DNA of 64,000 nt. Source: Omphiscola glabra (taxonomy: Eukaryota; Mollusca; Gastropoda; Lymnaeidae). This document shows, one piece after another, positions 1 to 11,080 of this stretch; position 1 is the stretch's first letter; each line of letters opens with the position of its first letter. The notes below the pieces were generated by a model, which made no database searches, was not told the DNA's origin, and saw only the letters and a program-made list of their open reading frames with translations. Location of the stretch: contig OZ024795.1 of the NCBI GenBank assembly GCA_964017045.1, positions 49,896,850 through 49,960,849 of the forward strand. The letters are read 5' to 3'. A program made the translations under genes and the position numbers.

Positions 1-859
1 GGATCACAAGCGTAGAGTAGTGAAGGCAGAGTTCCCGGTCGTAAGTTCCGTGGGATCTCGGCGATGGTGAAGATGACTCTCCAGCGACGAATCGTGGTAG
101 AAAGAGTCCCTGGATCTCGAAGTCCTAGTAGCCGTCAGGTAGTTTGGTGTAGGATGTAAATCAATCCCCTAGTTCCAGCTTCAAAGTCAATCGGTCCAGT
201 GATAGAAACCAGGTAGTACTCCAGGTAGCAGTCGCAGTTAATGATCACGCTAATGTAGTCCTAAGTCTAGGTACTGCCAGCGTCCACTGTTAAGTGATCA
301 TATCTTAAAAGACATATACTTGCTAATAGCCTGGGTTGCAGTTATGTATCACGCTAGTGAAGGTCTAAGTCTAGTACCTTCCAGCGTCCACAGTGAAGTA
401 ATAAGATCATAAAAGACAGATTCTTGCTTGTTCTGGCTATTTATTCGAGTTGGGTGATGATTCAATTGGATGATTTAAATGTTGTATGCTTTCCCCATCC
501 AATGATAATCATTGCTGATATTGCGGGCTTGACCTTCTACCCTCAAAGTTTATCGGTGTGAGGTACAAAATCCATTATCACGCTTTTGCGTGAGCTATTT
601 GGTTTAAGAATGCAATAACAACAAGGGACGTTACTCCGCTTTGCTGTCTCCAGGGCAATACCGAGGGGGGGGGGGATAAGGTATTATTTTCTCAAGGTTC
701 ATCAATGATAGGAGTTGAACACAAAATTCACGCTTTTGGGGTGAGTGGTCTATAGTACTGTGGGGCATAACAAGTGGGAGGAATGGTATATCTTACAAGG
801 GTTTTCGGGGGCGGATTTATTAGTGAAGAATTTTCTAAAGTCCAGCCTCGGATCATCAC
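1..859. other. Single-copy DNA with two diverged direct duplications
   Basis: No convincing coding region is visible. Two old direct duplications can be read. About 230-335 and 338-440 share blocks such as ATCACGCTA, TCTAAGTCTA and CCAGCGTCCAC. About 545-630 and 694-780 share blocks such as TCACGCTTTT and ATAACAA. A 12-G run lies at 665-676. The duplications could be remains of a larger dispersed element, but no element termini were found. Confidence 0.4.
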
Positions 860-1154
860 ACCTGGCACTTAGGTTGTTACCTGGTACGTAGGTTGTTACC
901 TGGCACGTAGGTTGTTACCTGGCACGTAGGTTGTTACCTGGCACGTAGGTTGTTACCTGGCACGTAGGTTGTTACCTGGCACGTAGGTTGTTACCTGGCA
1001 CGTAGGTTGTTACCTGGCACGTAGGTTGTTACCTGGCATGTAGGTTGTTACCTGGCACGTAGGTTGCTACCTGGCACGTAGGTTGTTACCTGTCACGTAG
1101 GTTGTTACCTGGCATGTAGGTTGTTACCTGGCATGTAGATTGCTACCTGGCACG
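860..1154. repeat. 19-bp minisatellite
   Basis: About 15 head-to-tail copies of a 19-bp unit, TTGTTACCTGGCACGTAGG. Copies differ by single substitutions such as CACGTAGG/CATGTAGG. The array ends abruptly at a degenerate last copy reading TGCTACCTGGCACGG. Confidence 0.95.
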
Positions 1155-1801
1155 GTTCGTTGTTTTTCTCCTTTGTTGCACTGTAAAGAAATCCAGTTGA
1201 CCCCCCACGAAGTATATTTGAGAACTCCTGACAAGGCAAGCTACAAAGTAAGACTAAACACTAACTGTAGTCTGTAAGATGGGGACATCGGCTTGAACTT
1301 CTAAGCTCTTATTATAATATCGTCGCAATCAGTTGTGAAACGTAAGCTATGTTTTAAAATGTTATCTATTTTTATATGAATATCTGTTAACAATATCTTT
1401 TAAGGGAAAAAAACTTTAACAACAAACTTTCAAAAATGTTGAAGATGAACTGTGGGGACAAAATTTTCCACCCACGGTTGCACTGTTAATATATTCCCTT
1501 TAAGCGGAAGTGACGCATCAATCGTTTGTTTTTGCTTTCGAATTAACATTTGTAAACATATATTTAAAAGATGTGAAGGCGAGAGTCTACCAAGCCTTTC
1601 AATAGGTATCATTGTGTAAATGCATTGATAAAAATAATATAACCTTTATTTTAACATCGTCCATGAGAAGTGAGTTGGGATGAAAGAGTTTTGAACACAC
1701 ACAAAAACACCCCAAAAAAATGCTCACAAAATTTTGTGTTTTAATTTCTAGAATTGATGATCTGAAACTAACACACGTCCATATAACAGTGCAGCGACAT
1801 C
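1155..1801. other. AT-rich single-copy stretch
   Basis: No repeat, RNA gene or supported coding exon is seen. A short minus-strand open frame at 1430-1612 has no recognisable domain. Confidence 0.4.
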
Positions 1802-2160
1802 ATGTTCTGGATGATGCTGTGACAATACATCTCATGTCTGAATGATGATGTGACGATACATCCCATGTCCGGATGATGATGTGACGACACATCCCATGTC
1901 TGAATGATAATGTGACGACACATCCCATGTCTGAATGATAATGTGACGACACATCCCATGTCTGAATGATGATGTGACGACACATCCCATGTCTGGATGA
2001 TGATGTGACGACACATCTCATGTCTGGATGATGATGTGACAACACATTCCATGTCTGATTTAAAATGTGACAACACATCCCATGTTTGAATTAAAATGTG
2101 ACAACACATCCCATATACTGAATGATTACGTGACAACACATCCCATGTCTGGATGATGAG
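1802..2160. repeat. 31-bp minisatellite
   Basis: About 11-12 copies of a 31-bp unit built around ATGATGATGTGACGACACAT followed by CCCATGTCTG. Edge copies are more diverged, which is typical of arrays that homogenise from the centre. Open minus-strand frames across it are repeat artefacts. Confidence 0.95.
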
Positions 2161-2302
2161 TGTGTAACGAAAACTTTTCACTTTAGAGAAATGGTTCTCA
2201 AAGTGCGCCAAATATTACACATATTTTAGTATTTGATTACATTTCATTTCAATGCTATAGGACGTTACGTATAGCGGACCTGTTGTAAACCATCATCTAA
2301 GT

Positions 2303-2499
2303 CAGTAGTTCTCAACCTTTCTAATGCCGCGAACCATTAATAAAGTTCCTCATGTTGTTGCGACCCCCGGCCACAAAATTATTTTCGTTGCTACTTCATA
2401 ACTGTAGAGTATATGTGTTTTCCGATGGTCTTAGGCGACCCCTGGGAAAGGGTCGTTCGACCCCCAAAAGGGTCACGACCCACAGGTTGAGAACCGCTG
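2303..2499 (+). mobile_element. SPIN-type non-autonomous hAT element, copy 1
   Basis: The element starts CAGTAGTTCTCAACC and ends GGTTGAGAACCGCTG, which are imperfect inverted termini. It is flanked by a perfect 8-bp target duplication, ATCTAAGT (2295-2302 and 2500-2507). Internal blocks TTCCTCATGTTGTTGCGACC, CGTTGCTACTTCATAACTG and GATGGTCTTAGGCGACCCC match the SPIN consensus as I know it, with the middle deleted. SPIN is moved by a hAT transposase supplied in trans; this copy codes for nothing. Orientation here calls the CAGTGGTT end the left end. Confidence 0.9.
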
Positions 2500-2507
2500 A
2501 TCTAAGT

Positions 2508-3040
2508 TTTCACTGTTTTGTTAAAGCATCTCTGAGTGGTTACTAAATGGTGAACTGTAATCTTAACTATGTGGTTTATTTTAATTTTCTAAAAAAAATT
2601 TGATTTAACATTTTGAACATTTCTATTGGCAGTGTACGTGTTAGAATAGGGACCTTGGTATTCACTGAAGTCACCGTGGATCTCTTTTTTTAAAAATGAG
2701 AATCATTGAATTTAGTGAATCGGGTTATAAAATAATAAATATGAAGAAGAGGTTAAGTGAAAACTTGAACGAAAACAACGAAAGAGACTAAAAGCCTTCT
2801 TCAGCGAGGGATTTAAATTATTTACATACAAATAATATAATCTCCAAAACAGTTCCAATTCATATATGCATCGCCAATATGAAGGAAGTCACGTAAAATG
2901 GATTTTTTTAAAAACAAACAACACTAGATTATGTATTTTAATGCAAACAGCCCCTGGCAACGAAGTTTATCCTATAAATCCTTTCAATAGATTTTGTTAA
3001 ATTTTACATCAATATCATGCACAAGAGACTGCCATTCAAG
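2508..3040. other. AT-rich single-copy stretch
   Basis: Nothing supportable is seen: no repeat, no exon with splice sites, no element termini. Confidence 0.4.
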
Positions 3041-3114
3041 GATCGGTCTCATTGGCCACACGAAGAGCTGCAACCAGACAAGATAATCTATCGTCTCTCG
3101 TAGACGGAAAGATG

Positions 3115-3135
3115 CCATACCATACCATACCATAC
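3115..3135. repeat. CCATA pentanucleotide microsatellite
   Basis: Four tandem CCATA units. The preceding sequence from about 3045 (GAAGAGCTGCAACCAGACAA) may belong to a dispersed element with this tail, but no second copy exists in the window to test that. Confidence 0.7.
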
Positions 3136-3177
3136 ATCAATATCACATTGACCCACCGGCTTCTACACCACAGATTT

Positions 3178-3267
3178 ATTTCACCAACTATTTCACCAAC
3201 TATTTCACCAACTATTTCACCAACTATTTCACCAACTATTTCACCAACTATTTCACCAACTATTTCA
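3178..3267. repeat. 12-bp minisatellite
   Basis: Seven to eight perfect copies of TTTCACCAACTA. Because 12 is a multiple of 3 the array is open on both strands (ISPT on plus, GEIV on minus). This explains the open frames here without a gene. Confidence 0.95.
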
Positions 3268-3602
3268 GAAAACAATAAAATATTACGCACCAAACGCACT
3301 TTTTTAAAAATAAGTATGTCATTTAGCGCAGACGTTATTAGGACTTTTACTTCGTGAAATCCGTGTCATCATATTTCCTTCATCTTCCCTTTGAAAAACA
3401 GATTTTTGGGTGGTTTCGGGTTGGGTTGTAAATATGATGGAGTGTGTATGTGCCAAGTTTCAGCTCGATAGGTGGACGGGAAGTGGTTCAAATAAGCCAT
3501 CCGTAGATTTTGCCACAGACACAAAGAAGCACTCAAACAAGAGCGAAGTTTGCATAAAAGATTTGAACAAAAATACTCGCCATCATTTCGATCATTTTTC
3601 AA

Positions 3603-3630
3603 ACACAACACACACACACACACACACACA
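3603..3630. repeat. (CA)n microsatellite
   Basis: A CA dinucleotide run directly to the left of SPIN copy 2. Confidence 0.9.
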
Positions 3631-3810
3631 TTTGAAAGAGTCACACTCAATTTTCTAAATCAGTGGTTCTCAACTTTCCTAATGCCGCGACCCTTTAATA
3701 CAGTTGCCCAAGTTGTGTCAACCCCCAACCACAAAAATTAGTTTCATTACCATTCATTATTGTAGAGTATATGTTTTCCGATGGTCTTAGGCGACCACTG
3801 TGAAAGGGTC

Positions 3811-4872
3811 TGGTTCTGGTAGGGTCTGGTTCTGGTAGGACAACGGGGCATAAGCCACCGACCAGCCTCATTCTTTGATTGCGGCGCTTTGGATAGAAAC
3901 TGTTGGGCTGGTCGCTCGTGCCGCGGAGGCTCGAGCATGTCGGTGGTTAGTCAGCCCTGCTTGGTCGGTTTTTCCGGGCCCATTTGTACAAACGGCCCCC
4001 ATTTCACGTGGGGGGGTCGTGAGTCAAGCTATCTCGCAACCGCTGGTTAGCAGCGGGGAGGCCTTCGGCCTCGGTTCGGCTGTAACGGTTACGAAGCGTC
4101 GGATCGGGGTTGGGGACGCCGCTCTTCGTGAGTGGTCGGCCAAGAGCTTCGTGCTCAGTGCCGCTTCAGCACATGTCCTTTACGGTTCTGGTAGGGTCTG
4201 GTTCTGGTAGGGTCTGGTTCTGGTAGGGTCTGGTTCTGGTAGGGTCTGGTTCTGGTAGGGTCTGGTTCTGGTAGGGTCTGGTTCTGGTAGGGTCTGGTTC
4301 TGGTAGGGTCTGGTTCTGGTAGGGTCTGGTTCTGGTAGGGTCTGGTTCTGGTAGGGTCTGGTTCTGGTAGGGTCTGGTTCTGGTAGGGTCTGGTTCTGGT
4401 AGGGTCTGGTTCTAATAGGGTCTGGTTCTGGTAGGGTCTGGTTCTGGTAGGGTCTGGTTCTGGTAGGGTCTGGTTCTGGTAGGGTCTGGTTCTGGTAGGG
4501 TCTGGTTCTAATAGGGTCTGGTTCTGGTAGGGTCTGGTTCTGGTAGGGTCTGGTTCTGGTAGGGTCTGGTTCTGGTAGGGTCTGGTTCTGGTAGGGTCTG
4601 GTTCTGGTAGGGTCTGGTTCTGGTAGGGTCTGGTTCTGGAAGGGTCTGGTTCTGGTAGGGTCTGGTTCTGGTAGGGTACGTTGCTGCATCCATATACTGG
4701 CATATGTGCAACGGTTGGGGAAGCGACGCTGCCATCCTAACGGCTCCTAGCAGATGTCAGTGCAGCATTGAAGCTTTCGAGGGATGTCGAGTTCATGGCG
4801 GTATTGTCCAGGTCGTTCCAAGCGATTATTGTGCGTGGGTTGTTTATTTTGCACTGTGTTACTCCGGGGGTT
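3811..4872 (-). mobile_element. Insertion inside SPIN copy 2: degraded non-LTR retrotransposon end plus repeats
   Basis: The nested block contains, from right to left on the minus strand, a peptide at 4847-4758 reading NNPRTIIAWNDLD then STSLESFNAAL, a GC-rich stretch (about 3841-4180), and tandem 16-bp units at both its inner end and its outer left edge. The peptide resembles the common C-terminal tail of CR1/Jockey-like ORF2 proteins (RTI-WN-LP followed by SL-SFK-L). I infer a 5'-truncated non-LTR element inserted in minus orientation. The clade is uncertain, and so is whether the GC-rich part is its 3' UTR. Confidence 0.45.
4184..4677. repeat. 16-bp minisatellite
   Basis: About 31 copies of GGTTCTGGTAGGGTCT, very homogeneous, with two copies carrying CTAATAGG. 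A further 1.5 copies lie at 3811-3837, about 350 bp to the left. The unit has no stop on the minus strand in any frame, so three overlapping minus-strand frames with a 16-residue period (EPDPTRTRPYQNQTLP) appear; these are not genes. Confidence 0.95.
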
Positions 4873-5128
4873 GTTCGACAGGGTGAGAACCGCTGTTCTA
4901 AATGATAATGTGACGCAGTAAAATGTTCAGACTCGTGTTCGCCCTGACAAAGAGATTTGCAAACGACACGACACATCAAATATGCATTACCGCATCATAT
5001 CTTTTATTCAACGTGTCTGTTTGATCCAGATGACAAAGCACAATCCACGTGTCTACAAACTCATCCTCAATATGTCTTTTTATGGTCAGGGAGAAAATAT
5101 TAGCATGTGTCAAGATATGCAACAACGA

Positions 5129-5165
5129 AACACACAAACACACACAAACACACACATACACACAA

Positions 5166-5196
<31 letters not shown>

Positions 5197-5220
5197 AACA
5201 CACACATAAACACACACACA

Positions 5221-5252
<32 letters not shown>

Positions 5253-5272
5253 AACACACACAAACACACACA

Positions 5273-5308
<36 letters not shown>

Positions 5309-5429
5309 AACACACACAAACACACACACACAAACACACACAAACACACACACACACACACACATACACAAACACACAAAAACACACACACACAAACACA
5401 CACACACAAACACACACACACACACACAT
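5129..5429. repeat. (CA)n-type array with AACACACA interruptions
   Basis: About 300 bp of CA dinucleotides broken at irregular steps by an extra A (CACAAACACA). The cysteine/valine- and threonine/histidine-rich frames here are artefacts. Confidence 0.95.
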
Positions 5430-5510
5430 GACGTTGGCCTGAAGATGTTGATAATGTCATTGTTTTAGAATGTTGATAAACACAATCTTTCTTTTTTATT
5501 TGAATTTTAC

Positions 5511-6541
5511 TAAAGTAATTATGTCACAATCGCTCAGCTAAAGTAATTATGTCACAATCGCTCAGCTAAAGTAATTATGTCACAATCGCTAAGCTAAAGT
5601 AATTATGTCACAATCCCTCAGTTAAAGTAATTATGTCACAAGCCCTCAGCTAAAGTAATTATGTCACAAGCCCCCAGCTAAAGTAATTATGTCACAATCG
5701 CTCAGCTAAATTAATTATGTCACAATCCCTCAGCTAAAGTAATTATGTCACAAGCCCTCAGCTAAAGTAATTATGTCACAAGCCCTCAGCTAAAATAAAT
5801 ATGTCACAATCCCCCAGCTAAAGTAATTATGTCACAATACCTTAGTTAAAGTAATTATGTCACATTCCCTCAGCTAAAGTAATTATGTCACAAGCGCTCA
5901 GCTAAAGTAATTATGTCACAAGCCCTCAGCTAAAATAATTATGTCACAATCCCCCAGCTAAAGTAATTATGTCACAATACCTCAGTTAAAGTAATTATGT
6001 CACATTCCCTCAGCTAAAGTAATTATGTCACAAGCCCTCAGCTAAAGTAATTATGTCACAATCCCTCAGCTAAAGTAATTATGTCACAATCCCTCAGTTA
6101 AAGTAATTATGTCACAATCCCTCAGCTAAGTAATTATGTCACAAGCCCCCAGCTAAAGTAATTATGTCACAATACCTCAGTTAAAGTAATTATGTCACAT
6201 TCTCTCAGCTAAAGTAATTATTTCACAAGCCATCAGCTAAAGTAATTATGTCACAATCCCCCAGCTAAAGTAATTATGTCACAATCCCTCAGCTAAAGTA
6301 AGTATGTCACAATCCCCCAGCTAAAGTAATTATGTCACAAGCCCTCAGCTAAAGTAATTATGTCACAATCCCTCAGCTAAAGTAATTATGTCACAAGCCC
6401 TCAGCTAAAGTAATTATGTCACAATCCCTCAGCTAAAGTAAGTATGTCACAATCCCCCAGCTAAAGTAATTATGTCACAAGCCCTCAGCTAAAGTAATTA
6501 TGTCACAATCCCTCAGCTAAAGTAATTATGTCATAAGCCCT
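5511..6541. repeat. 28-bp minisatellite
   Basis: About 37 copies of a 28-bp unit with an almost invariant core, AAAGTAATTATGTCACAA, and a variable tail (TCGCTCAGCT, GCCCTCAGCT, TCCCCCAGCT). The mixture of a fixed core and a drifting tail is visible throughout. Blocks of several units recur in the same variant order, pointing to segmental duplication within the array. Confidence 0.95.
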
Positions 6542-6605
6542 AATCGTTCTTAAATATTTAAACAGCATACTTTCTTATTGTATTTAGGTCACAGTAACTT
6601 TGTCA

Positions 6606-7154
6606 TCAGTTGTTCTAACCACACAATGCGTCACACAAGAACCTACCAGTTGTTCTAACCACACAATGAGTCACACAAGAACCTACCAGTTATTCTAACC
6701 ACACAATGAGTCACACAAGAACCTACCAGTTGTTCTAACAATACAATGAGTCACACAAGAACCTACCAGTTGTTCTAACCACACAATGAGTCACACAAGA
6801 ACCTACCAGTTGTTCTAACCACACAATGAGTCACACAAGAACCTACCAGTTGTTCTAACCACACAATGAGTCACACAAGAACCTACCAGTTGTTCTAACC
6901 ACACAATGAGTCACACAAGAACCTACCAGTTGTTCTAACCACACAATGAGTCACACAAGAACCTACCAGTTGTTCTAACCACACAATGAGTCACACAAGA
7001 ACCTACCAGTTGTTCTAACCACACAATGAGTCACACAAGAACCTACCAGTTGTTCTAACCACACAATGAGTCACACAAGAACCTACCAGTTGTTCTAACC
7101 ACACAATGAGTCACACAAGAACCTACCAGTTGTTCTAACCACACAATGAGTCAC
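6606..7154. repeat. 40-bp minisatellite, highly homogeneous
   Basis: Nearly 14 copies of a 40-bp unit (CAGTTGTTCTAACCACACAA followed by TGAGTCACACAAGAACCTAC). Variants are confined to the first four copies and the last nine or so are identical. It follows the 28-bp array after about 65 bp of spacer. Confidence 0.95.
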
Positions 7155-7284
7155 TGAATTCAACAAACACTCAAAGACTTTCAAAACTAAAAACAGTATA
7201 TACAATACAGACGTCTATTGGTTTGGATCAATAAAAGCATCTGATATTACATGATCTTACTATGAAAATTCATTTCCTCAGAGA

Positions 7285-7477
7285 GTGATGTATAGAAAGG
7301 GATGTATAGAAAGTGATGTATAGAAAGTGATGTATAGAAAGTGATGTATAGAAAGTGATGTATAGAAAGTGATGTATAGAAAGTGATGTATAGAAAGTGA
7401 TGTATAGAAAGTGATGTATAGAAAGTGATGTATAGAAAGTGATGTATAGAAAGTGATGTATAGAAAGTGATGTATAG
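7285..7477. repeat. 14-bp minisatellite
   Basis: About 14 copies of GTGATGTATAGAAA, identical apart from one GGGATG variant near the left edge. Confidence 0.95.
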
Positions 7478-7763
7478 GTGTGATTAATGTTTTAAGGAAA
7501 CGTTTCTTTACGCAATATCGTCAATACTTTTGTTTTTGTATCGCACAACAAAGCCCCACTAACCCGCCAAGCCTCCCCTACCCCAAATTAACAATCACAA
7601 TCTTACAATCCCTTGCGAAAATGATTGGAGGGATCCGACACATTACAATAAAAGGAAAATCAAAACTAATATAAAACTATTGAGATTATTTCTAACGTCC
7701 CCCGGTTGTCTCCCCTTAAACTCATGACGCCTAAATGACGTCTTATAAACATCATTGTGGGCA

Positions 7764-8564
7764 GGGGGATTATTTAGATAATTTAAACATATCTATGGGG
7801 GGAAGTAGTTATTTAGATAATTTTATCATATCTATTTGGGGGGGGGGGTATTTAGATAATTTAAACATATCTATGGGGGGATTATTTAGATAATTTAAAC
7901 ATATCTATGTGGGGAGGGAGGGAGTTATTTAGATAATTTAAACATATCTATGGGGGGAGGGAGTTATTTAGATAATTTAAACATATCTATGGGGGAGGGA
8001 TTTATTTAGATAATTTAAACATATCTATTTGGGGGGTATTTAGATAATTTAAACATATCTATTTGGGGGGGGGGGGGTATTTAGATAATTTAAACATATC
8101 TATGGGGGGAGGGAGGGAGTTATTTTAGATAATTTAAACATATCTATGGGGGGATTATTTAGATAATTTAAACATATCTATGGGGGGATTATTTAGATAA
8201 TTTAAACATATCTATGGGGGGAGGTAGGGAGTTATTTAGATAATTTAAACATATCTATGGGGGAGGGAGTTATTTAGATAATTTAAACATATCTATGGGG
8301 GAGGGATTTATTTAGATAATTTAAACATATCTATTTGGGGGGTATTTAGATAATTTAAACATATCTATTTGGTGGGGGGTATTTAGATAATTTAAACATA
8401 TCTATGGGGGGAGGGAGGGAGTTATTTAGATAATTTAAACATATCTATGGGGGAAGGGAGTTATTTAGATAATTTAAACATATCTATGGGGGAGGGATTT
8501 ATTTAGATAATTTAAACATATCTATTTAGAGTAATTATTTAGATAATTTAAAGATCTCTATTTG
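7764..8564. repeat. Interspersed-core array with variable G-runs
   Basis: About 21 copies of a near-constant block TTTAGATAATTTAAACATAT then CTAT, separated by G-rich linkers of changing length (GGGGGG, GGGGGGAGGGAGGGAG, up to 13 G at 8065-8077). Copy spacing therefore varies from about 30 to 45 bp. The block carries short inverted arms AGATA and TATCT. AT-rich palindromic cores alternate with G-tracts. Confidence 0.93.
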
Positions 8565-8735
8565 GAGTTTAAGTTATTCTAAATTTATTGTTTTAAAATA
8601 AGTTTATTTTTACCATAAAAAACTTTAAAAGTTTAACTTGAAAAACAAAATATGCGTGCAAATAGGCTGGTGGGTGTGAAGAAAAGAAAAGTGTGGTCAC
8701 AGACAACAAAGAAGAAATGTAAAAATAGCTCTGAC

Positions 8736-8937
8736 CTGACCCGACGAGTGAAAGCTGCGACAGTTGAGTGTCCAAAGTCCTCAGGTGTCTGGGCTGGAAG
8801 GCGGGAATACTGCTTCCAGAGGGAACCGGGGACTTGGCGTTCTGGGAGCTCTGCGCAGGCGCTGACACCGAGACGCCGTGCCAACCGCGCCCTTCCGGTG
8901 AAGACGGAGGGGTTACAGAACTGGCGCTACTTCCCAT
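8736..8937 (-). CDS. Possible first coding exon of an unidentified gene
   Basis: On the minus strand an ATG at 8937 has a strong context (G at -3, G at +4) and opens a frame starting MGSSASSVTPPSSPEGRGW. It continues through a Ser/Pro-rich segment to PRHLRTLDTQLSQ. A candidate splice donor CAG|GTCAGA ends the exon at 8736. The interval is visibly more GC-rich than its surroundings. An initial MGSS is compatible with N-myristoylation. I do not recognise the protein and no downstream exon was found, so this is a weak call; a chance open frame is the alternative. Confidence 0.28.
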
Positions 8938-9430
8938 CGCTGTTAGGTGTGTATGGTGGTGGTGGGGGGAGAGCTGACCAGGCAGGCAAGATTTATTTAC
9001 TTGCGTTGGAAAGAGTGGGAGGGGGGCGCACAAAGACTGGTCTCTGTATCCTTTTAAATTCCACACTCAATGGCACTTGAAAGTACACTAACTTTTCTTG
9101 ACCGTGGAAAACTCCATATGTCCCAAACGATTTTCCCCCACTCTAGACACCGTAGACAAGCACTAAGATTTATTTTTGTTGTCCTTTCTATTTTATCCAT
9201 CACCAAATATTCATCAGTGGCAATCTTCCAAAGAGATGTCCCATTACATTCACAACAGCAAAAAAAAAACGATTTTCAGGGAAGCCCCCTAGTTTTCATC
9301 AGTGTCGGAAGGCCAGCGTTACCCATAATTCCCGTGATTCTTAGGAGATTTGTTATAAAATAAATTCAGAGAAAGTCGTCTGCTCCGAGCCGCGGCTACC
9401 TATGATAAGGGAGACAAGTGTTTATTCGGG
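8938..9430. other. Single-copy stretch beside the possible exon
   Basis: If the exon call is right, the 5' UTR and promoter would lie here on the minus strand. No clear TATA box or repeat is seen. The plus-strand open frame at 9070-9363 has no recognisable domain. Confidence 0.3.
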
Positions 9431-9433
9431 TTA

Positions 9434-10979
9434 TGTGCAGTGTCAGTCCATTGAATAATACAAGTTTACTGAATTGTGTATATGCAGTGTCAGTCCATTG
9501 AATGATACAAGTTTACTGACATGTGTAAGTGCAGTGTCAGTGCATTGAATGATACAAGTTTACTGACATGTGTAAGTGCAGTGTCAGTCCATTGAATGAT
9601 ACAAGTTTACTGACATGTGTAAGTACAGTGTCAGTCCATTGAATGATACAAGTTTACTGAATTGTGTAAGTGCAGTGTCAGTTCATAGAATGATACAAGT
9701 TTACTGACATGTGTAAGTGCAGTGTCAGTTCATTGAATGATACAAGTTTACTGACATGTGTAAGTGCAGTGTCAGTTCATTGAATGATACAAGTTTACTG
9801 AATTGTGTAAGTGCAGTGTCAGTTCATAGAATGATACAAGTTTACTGACATGTGTAAGTGCAGTGTCAGTTCATTGAATGATACAAGGTTACTGAATTGT
9901 GTAAGTGCAGTGTCAGTTCATAGAATGATACAAGTTTACTGACATGTGTAAGTGCAGTGTCAGTTCATTGAATGATACAAGTTTACTGACATGTGTAAGT
10001 GCAGTGTCAGTTCATTGAATGATACAAGTTTACTGAATTGTGTAAGTGCAGTGTCAGTTCATAGAATGATACAAGTTTACTGACATGTGTAAGTGCAGTG
10101 TCAGTTCATTGAATGATACAAGTTTACTGACATGTGTAAGTGCAGTGTCAGTTCATTGAATGATACAAGGTTACTGACATGTGTAAGTGCAATGTCATTT
10201 CATTGAATGATACAAGTTTACTGACATGTGTAAGTGCAGTGTCAGTTCATAGAATGATACAAGTTTACTGACGTGTAAGTGCAGTGTCAGTCCATTGAAT
10301 GATACAAGTTTACTGGCATGTGTAAGTGCAGTGTCAGAGCATTGAATGATACAAGTTTACAGGCATGTGTAAGTGCAGTGTCAGTCCATTGAATGATACA
10401 AGTTTACAGGCATGTGTAAGGGCAGTGTCAGTCGATTGAATGATACAAGTTTACTGAATTGTGTAAGTGCAGTGTCAGTCCATTGAATGATACAAGTTTA
10501 CAGGCATGTGTAAGGGCAGTGTCAGTCGATTGAATGATACACGTTTACTGAATTGTGTAAGTGCAGTGTCAGTCCATTGAATGATACAAGTTTACTGAAT
10601 TGTGTAAGTGCAGTGTCAGTCCATTGAATGATACATGTTTATTGGCATGTGTAAGTGCAGCGTCAGTCGATTGAATGATACAAGTTTACTGGCATGTGTA
10701 AGTGCAGTGTCAGTCGATTGAATGATACAAGTTTACAGGCATGTGTAAGTGCAGTCAGTCCATTGAATGATACAAGTTTACAGGCATGTGTAAGGGCAGT
10801 GTCAGTCGATTGAATGATACAAGTTTACTGGCATGTGTAAGTGCACTGTCAGTCGATTGAATGATACAAGTTTACTGAAATGTGTAAGTGCAGTGTCAGT
10901 CGATTGAATGATACAAGTTTACTGGCATGTGTAAATGCAGTGTCAGTCGATTGAATGATACAAGTTTACTGACTTTGTA
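9434..10979. repeat. 47-bp minisatellite with higher-order structure
   Basis: About 33 copies of a 47-bp unit containing GCAGTGTCAG, ATTGAATGATACAAGTTTAC and ATGTGTAAGT. Diagnostic variants (TTCATAG or TTCATTG; GACATG or GAATTG) recur in a three-unit order between about 9661 and 10160. The right half instead carries CGATTG and AGGCATG variants, so the array has two subdomains. Confidence 0.95.
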
Positions 10980-11080
10980 ATCGTGCCTTGCAGTCTGGGC
11001 AACACATATGCTTTTTTAACAGAGGACGTCAGACAACATTACATAAGTACTTAATGACAGGCATCAAAACTATTAATAAC

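Larger units (their letters stand above)
3661..4895 (+). mobile_element. SPIN-type hAT element, copy 2, split by a nested insertion
   Basis: The left part, 3661-3810, reads CAGTGGTTCTCAACTTTCC through TTAGGCGACCACTGTGAAAG, as in SPIN. The right end, 4873-4895, reads GTTCGACAGGGTGAGAACCG then CTG. A perfect 8-bp target duplication TTCTAAAT flanks the whole 1,235-bp block (3653-3660 and 4896-4903). This shows the two pieces are one original insertion. Roughly 1.06 kb of foreign sequence (3811-4872) now sits inside, replacing a few internal bases. Confidence 0.88.

Noticed and set aside
3875..4210. 111-codon plus-strand frame in the GC-rich filler of SPIN copy 2
   Set aside because: No recognisable domain, and it runs into the 16-bp array; the better-supported reading of the block is a minus-strand retrotransposon end.
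4976..5468. Cys/Val-rich and Thr/His-rich frames that look like small cysteine-rich proteins
   Set aside because: Translations of a CA repeat.
6606..7154. Regular 40-bp repeats that might suggest a CRISPR array
   Set aside because: Units are contiguous with no variable spacers and the genome is eukaryotic; it is a minisatellite. The same holds for the 28-bp and 35-bp arrays.
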